Assembly: GCF_004337985.1 (NCBI RefSeq)
Contig: NC_043741.1
Coordinates: forward strand, 1,151,770-1,215,769
Length of the DNA: 64,000 nt
Source: Pyricularia pennisetigena
Taxonomy: Eukaryota; Ascomycota; Sordariomycetes; Magnaporthales; Pyriculariaceae
Direction: 5' to 3'
A program made the position numbers and the translations under genes. This document shows, in pieces, positions 26,006-36,546 of the stretch. Within the stretch, counting starts at the first letter, position 1, and the number at the start of each line of letters is the position of its first letter. The notes beneath the pieces are model-generated. The model saw only the letters and a program-made list of their open reading frames with translations, was not told the origin of the DNA and did not search any database.

Positions 26006-26547
26006 AGTTTCTTCTTTTTTTTTTTAGTTTTAGTTTTTTTAGTCGCTCTTTGTTTTTCCCCTTTGTAGGTAGCGATATCGATAACACAGCAGCCAATGAT
26101 AGCGAGCCACTCTCGCTAGCACTACAGAACACAGGCGGATGAGACATTACATAGTGGGGCTTTGGATTTTGTTTGGTTTCGCCTCCTTCGAGACTTGATT
26201 AAATCCTGCTGCCAGAAAACACACAATGATTCACAAATGTACCTTATTACATAGTGCATATCATCAAACAGGTCAGAATGGCCAGTGACAAGGCAGACAA
26301 GTGACAGGAGGGCGAGGTTTAAATCGAACTGCATGGCTGAGCTTTACTGAATTCGATGCATTCCGTGAGCCCCGACCCGAACGAGGCCTTTATTTATTTT
26401 CCCCGGTACTCCGTCACAGATATGCGCAATTGCGGGGTTTCCTATCAAGGTCGGTACCGTAGCCTGGAACATTCCCAAAACTTGAAGAAACGACAGGTTT
26501 GGATACTTGCCTGTGGACAAGGCTGCTGCGCCTCAATTGTGCAACCC

Positions 26548-26573
26548 TTTTTTTTTTTTTTTTTTTTTTTTTT
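26548..26573 (+). repeat. Poly-T run (26 nt)
   Basis: This is the longest uninterrupted T run of the window. It is intergenic with no target-site duplication visible around it. Confidence 0.9.
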
Positions 26574-27188
26574 GTCTTTGCCATGTCCCTCTGCCGGTTA
26601 TTACGTAGTAATATTTTTTTAATACGTCAAAAGATATAATGGCACAACCCGGGTTCCGGCCGAAGCGCTGCGCAGATGCACAGACGCACAGACGCACTGC
26701 AACCAGCAGCCAGCATTTGCTCCCTAGCTGAACCTTGTCGTCGCCCAACAGGGCAGTAATCTACTTCTAACCTACTCGTTTCCGATGCCGTCCGCATGCT
26801 ACACGGTTCGCCTCCAGTCGCGAACTTCCCTGTGGCCATGGACTTCTAGACATCTCAAGGCCTGAATGACCGTGAATAATTCTATAGATTCCAAAACTCT
26901 TGGCGACGTAGAGAATATATTGTTTCCAGCTGCCAGAACCAGAACACCATCTTTTACTGCAGCAAACTACTGCTATGTAAAAAGTTTTCCTCATTGGGCC
27001 CAATTTGTAAAAGTGACAAGAGTGACCAGAGTGACCACTAAAATAACTGGCAACGAAAAATCACAGCCCTGAGGCTCGAGCTCGTGACGCAGGCTCCCAC
27101 AAGCCCAAATCTCGTCTAAAAAATCCCTCACGTCCATCTTTCAACATAATCCCAAACGCCGACCAGGTTCTTCAACAATCACTAGAGT

Positions 27189-27288
27189 GGTTCGGTGGTG
27201 TAGTTGGTTATCACAACAGTCTAACAACTGTACAGATTACTGTACAATGTTTCACTGTAGGTCCTCAGTTCGAGCCTGGGCCGAATCA
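27189..27288 (+). tRNA. tRNA-Val(AAC) with a 26-nt intron
   Basis: The cloverleaf can be folded by eye. The acceptor stem GGTTCGG pairs with CCGAATC (one G-U), with discriminator A at 27288. The D-stem is GTG/CAC around TAGTTGGTTAT. The anticodon stem ACAGT (27216-27220) pairs with ACTGT (27254-27258), and the T arm is CTCAG-TTCGAGC-CTGGG. The anticodon AAC is at 27223-27225 after U33. The intron lies after position 37, at 27227-27252, the standard place for nuclear tRNA introns. The internal A box (TAGTTGGTTA) and B box (GTTCGAGCC) are present, and a T6 terminator follows. The intron contains two further copies of ACTGT that could compete for the anticodon stem. Confidence 0.93.
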
Positions 27289-27295
27289 TCAATAC

Positions 27296-27301
27296 TTTTT
27301 T
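27296..27301 (+). terminator. RNA polymerase III terminator of tRNA-Val
   Basis: A run of six T residues begins seven bases after the discriminator base, typical of a Pol III stop signal. Confidence 0.8.
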
Positions 27302-27869
27302 GCTCTCCCTGGAAGAAAAAGGGATGGCGTTCATTTTTGGCAGTTGGGACTTTGGTGAGGCGCAGTTCGAGGCCGGGAAGTAAAGCGTATGGTTGGCTTG
27401 TCGAAAGGCACAAGCAAATATGTAACAGATGTTGAAAGTAAGTTGATAGCCGGTAAGGAAGTACTTATATGGTTGGTTTTGATATAGGTATTATATTACG
27501 TTATATTATATTATAGAAGAATTCACTGATCAACGGTTGAAAATGAGTTCTTATGATCCTCGTTTATTGTTTTTAGTCCTACTTTTGCGATTCTCAAATA
27601 TTCGTTCATCTCTTGACTAGCTTTCCGCGGCGTGGTCGACTAAAAAAAAGTACATGCAATCACCAGACTTCCAGTAGCGGGTTGGGGTTATGTAGCGAAC
27701 TGTACCCCCACACTTGTCCATACTTGATAAGCTGCCGTTGGTTCGTTCTCCAACCTCGAATATGTCATCATCAATCAACGAATCTCTGCTCACCTCTAGA
27801 GGGGTCGCTGCAGCAATTATGTTCTCCTGATTGCCGTCATATATTTGCAAACCTGGTAGTATAATATCA

Positions 27870-29744
27870 ATGTCAATAATGGATTTCCTGGTCTCCAGCC
27901 CTCTTTTGCTGTTCCTCTTGTCGATTCCATTTGTTACATTCACATATCGCGTAATAATCTATCCAGCCTTTATATCACCTCTGCGCAAAATCCCCCCTGC
28001 ACATTGGACAGTCCCCTTTTCGCCTCTATGGATCTTGATCGTTCGCCTGCAAGGAAGGGAGAACCGCGTCCTGCATCTTGCCCACCAAAAGCTGGGTCGC
28101 TTTGTGCGCGTGGGCCCGAACGAGCTGAGCGTCAACGATGCCGGCGCCGTGAGGACCATCTACCAGGGTGGCTTTGAAAAGACGGCTTGGTACTCGATAT
28201 TTGACAATTATGGGTGAGCGTCTTTCACGTTGTATTTTTTCTTCTTCTTCTTCGGAGGGGTACAATGCTGAGGCGTCATACAGCGTCCCGTGCATGTTCT
28301 CGACGGTACCTGTAAAGGAGCATTCTTTGAGGAAACGTATGATCTCCAATGTCTACTCGAAATCGTATATTCAGTCAAGTCAGGCCGCCAAGGCGCAGGC
28401 TGCCGCTATCCTCCATGGCAGACTATTGCCCATCTTGGAAGATTCCACTGCAAAAGGCCGAGAACCACACGGTATCGACATCCACTCGCTGTTTCTTGCC
28501 GCAGCCATGGACCTCATCACGGCATATATTTTTGGTCTGCGCCATTCCACCGACTTCCTCCGGAAACAGGGCTACCGAGAGCACTGGCTGCAGCTCTACA
28601 AAGCCCGGGCCAACTACCCCTTCTGGCGTCAGGAGCTGCCGCGGTTCACCGAGCTCACGTCTCGTCTTGGGCTGAACCTCTACCCCAGCTGGGTCGACGA
28701 CTGCAACAGAGAGCTGGGCCAGTGGAACCAAAAGCTTTGCATCACGGTACTGGCCAGCGGCGTGATCGGGGAGGAGACGAAGCCGGCGGACGAGCCGGTC
28801 GTGACCAAGGCGATGCTGGCAGGGCTGGACAAGGAAGCGCAAACCAACGGCGACAAGTCCATCCTCTACCCTACCGCCCTTCAGCACCACGACTTGTCTG
28901 TGGCGTCGGAGCTGTTCGATCACATCCTAGCCGGACAGGAAACCGCTGGTATCACGCTAACCTACCTCGTCTGGGAGCTCTCTAGAGACCAGGCCCTGCA
29001 AAAGAAGCTGCAGTCAGAACTCCAAACATTAGACCCGGGTCTTGGGAAACGGCGAGACGAGGCGGGGCAGTGGACGGCGGGGACGACGGACGACGGCGCC
29101 ATTCCGGACCTCAAGGCGCTCGACTCGCTGGAGCTCCTCCACGCCGTGCTCATGGAGACGCTGCGGCTGCACGCGGCCATTCCCGGCCCGCAGCCACGGC
29201 AGGTGCCGTATCCATCCTGCCGCATCGGGCCGTACGAGGTGCCGGGCGGTACGCGGGTTTCGGCGCTCGCTCACACGCTCCACCGCGAGCAGGCGGCGTT
29301 CCCTGAGCCCGAGGTGTGGGACCACAAGAGGTGGTTGGGGGCAGACGAGGAGACGAGAAAGGTGATGAACAGGCAGTTTTGGGCGTTTGGGTCCGGTGGG
29401 AGGATGTGCATCGGGTCAAACTTTGCTATGAATGGTTCGTATGCCCGGGGGGGTGCTCGTTGTCCAAGGCCTGGGGAGATTTGTAGAACATAAAGATGGG
29501 ATATACTTTTTACTGACTCTCTGCTTCCAGAAATGAAACTCATCACCGCGGCAATATATTCCAACTACACAACTCACATTGTCGATGATGCCGGCATCGA
29601 ACAAGACGATGGATAGTAAGTTGAGCATGTCACTCGCCATGTCAAGTGTAACAAGGCTGCGCGGCTTTTACTGACATATTATCTCCTAGTATTGCTGGGC
29701 CCAAGAGCGGGAGGCTGTGGATTAGGCTGGAGCCTTTGGTGTGA
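27870..29744 (+). CDS. Cytochrome P450 monooxygenase
   Basis: This is a membrane-anchored microsomal P450 of unknown substrate. Exons are 27870-28213, 28284-29434, 29531-29615 and 29690-29744, giving 544 aa. The N-terminus has a hydrophobic anchor (FLVSSPLLLFLLSIPFVTF) followed by a Pro-rich hinge (SPLRKIPPAHW). The I-helix oxygen-binding motif is AGQETAGIT, the K-helix ExxR is ETLR, a PERF-like element is in PEVWDHKRW, and the haem-Cys loop is FGSGGRMCIG. The third exon codes EMKLITAAIYSNYTTHI, the L-helix region. The start could be 27870 (MSIMDF) or 27879 (MDF); an upstream in-frame Met at 27831 would put extra residues before the anchor. Frame, length and catalytic motifs look intact. Neighbours (F-box, cyclodeaminase) do not define a pathway, and no backbone synthase gene is within the window. 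Confidence 0.93.
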
Positions 29745-30628
29745 GAACGAGGCAATACCGAGCAAGGGCTAAACTAAGAGATACAGAGCAGATGTGTGTC
29801 GGGATACCAGCCCACTTGCTTTGATGTTTTTTTATATATGTTTTTACATCCCATCAACAAACTCAACAAATGAATGTATGATCTATACAGTTTGGGTTGT
29901 TTAATTGGAAGTTTTCAGAGGCAAATATAGGTCAACACGATGGCCTTAGTGTCTGTAAACGATACACATGTACACGTGAAGGGAACAAATCCAGAAAGAA
30001 ATAGTAATATACCCCAAGCTAGAGTCTTCGCACTATAATATCACTAACCCAACTACACATCGGGGCGGGAACAAGAGGTATATCTTATTGTTTCTTTGTA
30101 GTATATACATATATATATTTACATTAAATGACACAGCATATCATAGAGCAGACTGCATGGAACTGTGACTCCTACAGATGATACATGTCATGCAACAAAA
30201 AGACACAAAAAATCCGATGAATCAGCAATTGATTTCTTAAGCATGAAAACGTATCAGAGTCAGCCCAATTCATCGCATAGCAAAATGTTCCAAGATACTT
30301 GCAGTATGCGTTTTCTCCGCTATATGTGCATGTAGACAAACAAAGATTGGTGGCGAGAATTATCTATAGGCGATCAGGTGGGCTAAAAAGCAAACCCCAA
30401 CCCGCCCCAGCCCCAGTGTTCCTTCTAACTGTCACCACGCTAGAATTACAGCAGGTCCCCAGACTGCTTCCCGATAGGCCGAAACCCACCAGTCAAAACT
30501 TAATGCCATGACGACTTTGATGACCTTGAGTTATGCTTTTGCCACAAACCAACAAAACAAAAATAAAATCTTTGAATTTCACGCACTACGGTATAATCCC
30601 AGCTGTGGGCTGAAACAAACCACCGAAG
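29745..30628. other. AT-rich intergenic region P450 / F-box gene
   Basis: About 880 bp, clearly more AT-rich than the genes on either side, with TATATA-like stretches near 30105-30120. It presumably contains the P450 3' UTR and the F-box promoter. No gene seen. Confidence 0.55.
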
Positions 30629-32698
30629 ATGACTGCACCCTCACGGCTAGACCTCCTGGCCGAGGTGCCCGACGATGTGATCCTCGTCATCTTTGCGCAC
30701 ATGGAGACGGCGAGGGACATGGTCAACCTCGCCGGGAGCTGCAAGAGGCTGACGCAGCTGCTCAGGGAGAGGGGTTGGCGGATATTCGCCCGCACGCGGT
30801 TCCCCTCGCTCCAGATCCCGCGGGAGCAGACGCTCAAGAACCCCGAGCTGTCGTGGGCCATGCTGGCCGAGTCGCTGACCTACCAGAGCCGCTGCTGGGA
30901 CAGGAGGTCGCTCAACTTCACCGCCACCGTGTCGCTGCCGCCCGCCGGCGCCACCTTTCACCACCGCCAGGCCCAGCGCTGGCCCGCCAGGTGCGACGCC
31001 CACTACGACGTCGACAGCCGCTCCGAGCTGCTCGTCTGGAGCGAGGGCGAGGGGTTCTGTGCGCGCGAGCGCCGCATCGTCGACGACGGATGGGGCGAGG
31101 ACCGCGCGTTTGCTCGCTTCCAGGGTCGTGACCACGGGCTAGTGCCGGGGAGGGACGATATTGTCGACCTTGCCGTCGTCGATGGTCGCCTGCATGACCT
31201 GCGCGGCAAGGGGCACGCCGTGCTTGCGGCGAGAGCTAGCGGATGGCTCGATCTGAGGTCCGCTGACCAGGACGATCTGGGCGCGCTGCTGGCCACCTTC
31301 AAGCCGAGGCAGGCCAGGGGCTGGCGTGAGTCGGACTCGGCGGCCGGGAGGGTGCTCGGCCAGTCGTCGTTGCTTGCCATGGACGTGTCGGGCCCCGGGA
31401 GAATCGCCGCCAACGACAGAGAGAGCGTGTTCATATACGACCTGCCGCAGGGAGACAGGTGGCTCGCCGAAAACCCGCCCGAGGTTCCCCCTTCATTGAC
31501 CATCCACAAGGACTCGGTCCACGACAAGAGCGAGCTGACGCACCTCGGAGGCGTCAAGTGGATCGGCGACCAGGGCCAAACCCTCGCTCTGGGCATCAAT
31601 GGACAGTTCCAGTCCGGGCTGCAGTACGTCCAGCTCAGCTCGTCGGGGAAAGCCTACCAAATCCACCGCGCCATCGACAACGCCGCCATGTCAAACACGG
31701 GTCGTAGCTCGCAGCAGATCAACGCCGCATCGATCCTGCCGCTCGACGTATCGTCCATTTCCAACCACACGCGGCCGCTGGTGCTCGCGGCCTGGCAGGA
31801 CGGCACCTGCCGGCTCCAGGACCTGCGCACGCCCACGCCCTTCGACGCCGTCTACGAGGACAATGTCTACCCCGAGTCCAACATCCAGCACCTCTTGACT
31901 TGGGGCACGGAGCGTTTCGTCGCGGGCGGGCCAAGCGACGAACTCCTACGCATATTCGACTTTCGGTGGACCAGGGGCTACTACCACACGCAGTCGCTGC
32001 CGTGCCGGAGTGTGCTGCCGTACCCGGACCCGCCGCAGCCGTTTGCGAGCGAGGGCAGCCGCAGAGCGCGCAAGGCCGAGGAGCGCCGAGCCTGCTGCGA
32101 CCATCTGGCCGGATTCGAGTGCACGTGGCACCGCCTTTCGCGCGACATCTACTACCGGCCCAACTGCAACATCTACTTTACGCGCAAGGAGCACAGGTCC
32201 GGGCGAGGCTTCGTGCGGTCCCGCCACCCGAGCATGGAGGGCGTGCGCTCCCTGGCCAAGGGGTCGGATCTGTGTCCAAACTTCTACGTAGGCGTGGTAG
32301 GCGGCTTCCTCGAGGCGAGGCTGGGGCTTCAGGGCACGTCGGGTGATGCTGTCGACCCGAATCTGTCGTATCAGTACCTCGGCCTGCCGGGCGATGAGGT
32401 CGGCGGCGAGGCGGCCGGGCTTGCCCAGGATGGCGGCAACGGCACGGGGTATGAGACGGTCGAGCTGACGTCCAGCCTGATGGAGACGGGTGACGGGCTA
32501 TCGGTCCCGCACAACGACCGGAGCATTCCCTTGCCGCCACTCCGTCCCAACCCCATGATGAGGGATCACCTGAAAAAGGGACCCAAGGTTCCAGAGGAGA
32601 TGGTCGACTGTCACCGTCTAGATCCTCGGTACCAGCACAGCAATGACTTTGGCGACTTCCTCGCCTGGAAGGGATCCTACGGTCAGCCTGTCAGGTAA
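30629..32698 (+). CDS. F-box protein, possible SCF ubiquitin-ligase substrate receptor
   Basis: A single uninterrupted exon codes 689 aa. The N-terminal F-box lies at about residues 8-55 (LLAEVPDDVILVIFAHMETARD, here as LLAEVPDDVILVIFAHM then AGSCKRLTQLL); F-box proteins bind Skp1 and bring substrates to cullin ligases. The remainder has beta-strand-like repeats reminiscent of a propeller, for example HLGGVKWIGDQGQTLALGI, LVLAAWQDGTCRLQDLRT and TWGTERFVAGGPSDELLRI, but WD dipeptides are not regular enough to count blades. Coding sequence is strongly GC-rich at third positions. The stop lies three bases before the sequencing gap. The gene is convergent with the cyclodeaminase gene. The target is unknown. 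Confidence 0.82.
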   Translation: MTAPSRLDLLAEVPDDVILVIFAHMETARDMVNLAGSCKRLTQLLRERGWRIFARTRFPSLQIPREQTLKNPELSWAMLAESLTYQSRCWDRRSLNFTATVSLPPAGATFHHRQAQRWPARCDAHYDVDSRSELLVWSEGEGFCARERRIVDDGWGEDRAFARFQGRDHGLVPGRDDIVDLAVVDGRLHDLRGKGHAVLAARASGWLDLRSADQDDLGALLATFKPRQARGWRESDSAAGRVLGQSSLLAMDVSGPGRIAANDRESVFIYDLPQGDRWLAENPPEVPPSLTIHKDSVHDKSELTHLGGVKWIGDQGQTLALGINGQFQSGLQYVQLSSSGKAYQIHRAIDNAAMSNTGRSSQQINAASILPLDVSSISNHTRPLVLAAWQDGTCRLQDLRTPTPFDAVYEDNVYPESNIQHLLTWGTERFVAGGPSDELLRIFDFRWTRGYYHTQSLPCRSVLPYPDPPQPFASEGSRRARKAEERRACCDHLAGFECTWHRLSRDIYYRPNCNIYFTRKEHRSGRGFVRSRHPSMEGVRSLAKGSDLCPNFYVGVVGGFLEARLGLQGTSGDAVDPNLSYQYLGLPGDEVGGEAAGLAQDGGNGTGYETVELTSSLMETGDGLSVPHNDRSIPLPPLRPNPMMRDHLKKGPKVPEEMVDCHRLDPRYQHSNDFGDFLAWKGSYGQPVR

Positions 32699-32701
32699 AA
32701 A

Positions 32702-32801
32702 NNNNNNNNNNNNNNNNNNNNNNNNNNNNNNNNNNNNNNNNNNNNNNNNNNNNNNNNNNNNNNNNNNNNNNNNNNNNNNNNNNNNNNNNNNNNNNNNNNN
32801 N
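32702..32801. other. 100-N assembly gap within an A-rich run
   Basis: Exactly 100 N characters are flanked on the left by TAAAAA and on the right by nine A residues. The fixed length suggests a placeholder gap of unknown true size caused by a homopolymer. Confidence 0.98.
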
Positions 32802-32908
32802 AAAAAAAAAGAAAAAGGACTTTTCAACCGGAACGTCCACAATTTTATGTCAAGGTATATACACTGACTACATATTGGTACAAAAAGCGCCACTACACAA
32901 GAGCGCTG

Positions 32909-34502
32909 TTAGAAGTCCTCGACATGCGATCCAACGTTCTTCTCTCTCGCAAACTCTACTAGGTGCATCCCCACCGCCAGGTCCATGAGACCCATACCGA
33001 CGCTTTTGTAGATGACATTTCCACGCTGCAGCCACAAGGCAAGGTGGTCATCCTTGGTCTTGATCTTGGTGTCGGACTTGGTGGAACCATGGCTGGACGT
33101 CCGCTTGTGCGAGAAGAAGCCCCTGTACCCACTCCGACTCTTTTCACTGGCCGGCGGAGACGCGCCGCCGCCCCGGCTCGGCGACGATCCCCTGCTCGTG
33201 CTCGACGCCCTGCTCGCGCTCGACCCGTACACGGTGGACATGGCAGACGTCCCTGGCGTCAGGCTCAGCCCGTCGAATTCCTGAGCCAACGGAGACCCGA
33301 GCGGCGCCTCGTCCCTGGCGCCGACCTCGGAATCGCCGTCGCTTTCGTCCGGGAGGGAGCACCTTTGAAGCATGACCAGCTCGCCAAGTTCGACCAGCTG
33401 GTCTGGACGGAGGCCCGCAGCTATGAGCTCGCCCGCCTCCTTGAGCGCGCCGTCGATGGTGTCCACGACAACCACCCCGCCCTCGGCCGCATGCTTGTGA
33501 AAGTGCGGCCCGTGGCCCTTGTGCCGCTTGGTGGCCTGCCGCAGCACGTCGAGCGGGATCTCGGCCATATCGGGGGTGTAGGACCCGATGGCGACCAGCA
33601 ACCTCCCCCTGCGCCTGCCCTCGGGGTTTGTGAGGTAACTGGCCGGGAACAGCTCCCTCGTCGACGGCGTGCAGCAGAATATCACGTCCGCCGCCCTGAC
33701 CTGCTCCTTGAGTAGGCGGTCGTACTCGACGTAGCCCGGCGTCAGCATGGCGAACTGGCAATCCGCCCAGCCCTCGCGCTGCTTCGTCTCGGCCGGGATG
33801 GTCCAGAACCGCTTGAGCAGGTCGCGGCAGCCGTCGTTGTACCGGTGGTTGATGACGTTGACCTGCTTCACCGTGGGGCCGCGCGACTTGAGCGCCAGCC
33901 TCACGTGGTAGTAGGCCTGCAGGCCCGTGCCGAATACGGTCAGCACCCGGACGTGGTCCCGCCGCTGCACCAGGCACGTGCTGGCTAGCGCGGTCCGGAA
34001 CGCCGTGAGATGCGATGCGTGCAGCACGGCCACCGGGTCGCCCCGTGCCGAGAAGAGGGTGATGGCCCCGGTTGGGCGGACGACTGGGAGTTCTGGTGCA
34101 TCTTCGTCTTCGGCGATTTTGGTCGCCTGGGGAGAGCTCAGTGTGATTACTGGACAAAATTTAAAAGAAATAAAAAAAAACAGCGGCACATTGTCAGCCC
34201 ACGGGTCCAACAGTTTATAGGGGTAAATATTTTGATGCTGGCAATCACAAAAGGGACGAACCTTTGACCCCTAATCCCGGAGGCCCGTGGGACGGCATAA
34301 ACAGGCTCTTTGTCCCCGTCGAAGGCGTGAAGACGACCTGACGCTCGAGGTGGCTGTCATCCTGCGGCGTTCGACTCTGGGTGCCGACGCTGTACTCGTG
34401 CAGCGCGCCCTTGAGCGCAGCTTGGAACGACTCGAGCTCCTCTGCCGTGAGGTCCTCGAGCAGATCCTTGATCTGCCCATCCGATAGGATTGACAGTGGC
34501 AT
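32909..34502 (-). CDS. Ornithine cyclodeaminase / mu-crystallin family protein
   Basis: Members are NAD(P)-binding Rossmann enzymes that deaminate or reduce amino or imino acids (ornithine, alanine, ketimines). Two exons, 34502-34262 and 34149-32909, give 493 aa. Exon 1 ends PGLGVK, joined in frame to VITLSSPQATK, the usual core of the family. Next come RPTGAITLFSARGDPVAVL and the dinucleotide-binding loop VLTVFGTGLQAYYH, then ADVIFCCTPSTRELFP and LVAIGSYTPDMAEIP. Typical members are about 320-400 aa; the excess is a Ser/Arg/Gly-rich insert at about residues 350-440 that interrupts the C-terminal part before the closing helix (GNVIYKSVGMGLMDLAVG). The substrate cannot be told from sequence; such genes occur both in primary metabolism and next to secondary-metabolite genes. 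Confidence 0.9.
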
Positions 34503-35820
34503 GGTTTATGGGTCCAGGGAGGGGTTGGTTTTCGTCTGATAAAGTTGGACCCAGGGTTGCACTGGACTACCTTCTTTGAAGCGTATAGATATCTACCTGG
34601 GTCCAGTCTATAGACTATCTGTGTGCAGGTAACGATGTTAACTTAGTGTGGCAACTGGCCGGGTTCGTCTGCATATAAAGAATAGACTATCTAGGTTTTG
34701 ACATGGAGGCCTCACTGTACCGAATAAAGTAACGTGCTTAATTTGACCCAATAATGGCTATCTGTTTTATTAGATAAATAAATAAAAATAGACTTGAGTC
34801 TTGGAAGTAGTATCACCATCACTGTATGCCTAGTGTCTCGATGCTGTGAATGGTGATAGCACAGGTCTGGGACCTACAGTCGGAGGCCCCGATATCGGGC
34901 CAGGCGGGGTTACGGCACCTCCGGGACGTACGGGCGGGGGGGTCGCGAAAGGTCTTTTGCGGTAAACCCTCCAGGTAGCAAGCATTAAACTCGGTACGCT
35001 AGCTCCCGTTGCTTACTACACAAAGTACATTCGCCCTTTGGATCCGAAATACCACCCACGTCTCTCGGAGCAAAGAGGACAAGGTCACGCAGATTCTCTC
35101 TGTACCACGTCATTACTGTGAAGCCATTACGAACGCGTTCCACATTCCGCAGTCTTGGTTTAGGGCGGGTTTGGTTGTACGACAAAACAAGGCGTCTTGG
35201 AACCATGACTCTCCCAATCATGCACAAATCATCCACCTGTTTTGCTTTGTTTATTGATTTTATTTTGATTTTTTTAAAACCACGAGCTCCTAACCAACGA
35301 GTTCACCGCGACTCAAACACTCCGACACAGTTCTGCGTGACAAGGTGGATCATCTCTCCTACCCGCTTGCTCTATTTGAAATACAGTAATTACTACTCCC
35401 CCCCTTCTAGCAGAGGAAAAAAAAAGAAGACAAAAGAGCATATTAAGCCAATCGTCCCTAGGGGTGCATGAATAGGTATGCATGCAAACCCCCGCAAAGC
35501 AGCGACGGGAATATGTTGAGGTGAGGCGACCAGTCGAAAAAGGGGGGATTGTCTCCTTTTTTTTTCATGTACAAACAAGGACAGAAAAGAAACCTGATTT
35601 TTTCTTCTTCTTTTTATATCCGATGAGGCCGGTATTTTTTATTTATTAGATCGATCCGATGGACAAGATGGGAAACCAACATAATGGGCAAGGTTGAAAT
35701 GCACCCTTCTTTTTTTGCATGACATGGGGGGAGTGTGAGTTGCAACAAACAATAAAATCAATACCACGTGCACAATAACCCTTTTCTAAGAGGTCGAACA
35801 ATGTTAGAAAGGGGACCTTC

Positions 35821-35844
35821 TTTTTTTTTTTTTTTTTTTTTTTT
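35821..35844 (+). repeat. Poly-T run (24 nt)
   Basis: Uninterrupted T homopolymer in intergenic DNA. Confidence 0.9.
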
Positions 35845-36110
35845 CTCCTTTCCCACACCGCTGACTCTCGCTTTTTTTGTAGCCACCGAGGGCTTGGGGT
35901 CGGACTAACAAAAAAGATCGCACGGGGCAGCATGCACGCAGCCAGTACGCAGCGAATGGTTCCAGATGCACAAATCGTACGTCTTTCTTTTCATGACTTG
36001 TCAGCATAGCCTCACCCAAAAGAGAGAACAAACAAAATTGGCCATGCGTTTTGGGGTCCGGAGACTAAGCCGAGGACAAAAGACCACCCAAAACTGAGTT
36101 TACTGATAGT

Positions 36111-36128
36111 ATATATATATATATATAT
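36111..36128. repeat. (AT)9 microsatellite
   Basis: Nine AT units followed by GTATATG. A simple dinucleotide repeat. Confidence 0.85.
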
Positions 36129-36546
36129 GTATATGCCTGAGTCGTCTGCTATCAAACGACTTCACAGAATCATATGAAACTATATTTATATATTAGGTCC
36201 TCATCAACCCTTGACTCAGAAGGCGAGAGCCCCTGCGTGTCCTGTGACCTAACCCCAAACTCCATAGACACCTATGCTCTATCAAGACCGCTGTTATCTC
36301 GCATCGAAACATAACCTCTTGCATTTCCAGCGTGAAAAAAAATAAACAAATAAAAAAGAAGAGTCAAGAGAAAACATGGAAAGAAATTAAGCCTCTACGT
36401 ACTTTTTGCTCCAGCCGATTGTATCCATCAATACGCAGAGCAAGCCAAGCCATGGTTGCCATGTTCAGTACACCGGGGCTGATTATCATTCATGAGATGA
36501 TGAAAAAGGAAAAAAAAAACAAGCGTCATAATTGCCAACGGCCACT

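Larger units (their letters stand above)
22659..27188. other. Long gene-poor spacer with homopolymer runs
   Basis: About 4.5 kb lie between the secreted-protein start and the tRNA. The first 400 bp are probably its promoter and leader. The rest shows only scattered short open frames and many T/A runs. One minus-strand frame (24158-23151) is open for 335 codons but includes residues read from homopolymers and has no recognisable domain. No transposon ends or retroelement motifs were seen. Confidence 0.5.
34503..36546. other. Intergenic region upstream of the cyclodeaminase gene
   Basis: About 2 kb with AT-rich segments, T/A homopolymers and an (AT)n microsatellite. It covers the cyclodeaminase promoter and the 3' flank of the carbonic anhydrase gene. 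No coding region was supported on either strand. Confidence 0.55.

Noticed and set aside
32963..34157. Long open frames on both strands over the cyclodeaminase gene
   Set aside because: GC-rich third positions suppress stop codons in shadow frames. Only the minus frame with the Rossmann motif and the in-phase exon 1 makes a known protein.
35270..35330. tRNA-like segment (AACCAACGAGTTCACCG) on the minus strand
   Set aside because: No acceptor stem, no B box with GTTCGA and no T-run terminator could be fitted.
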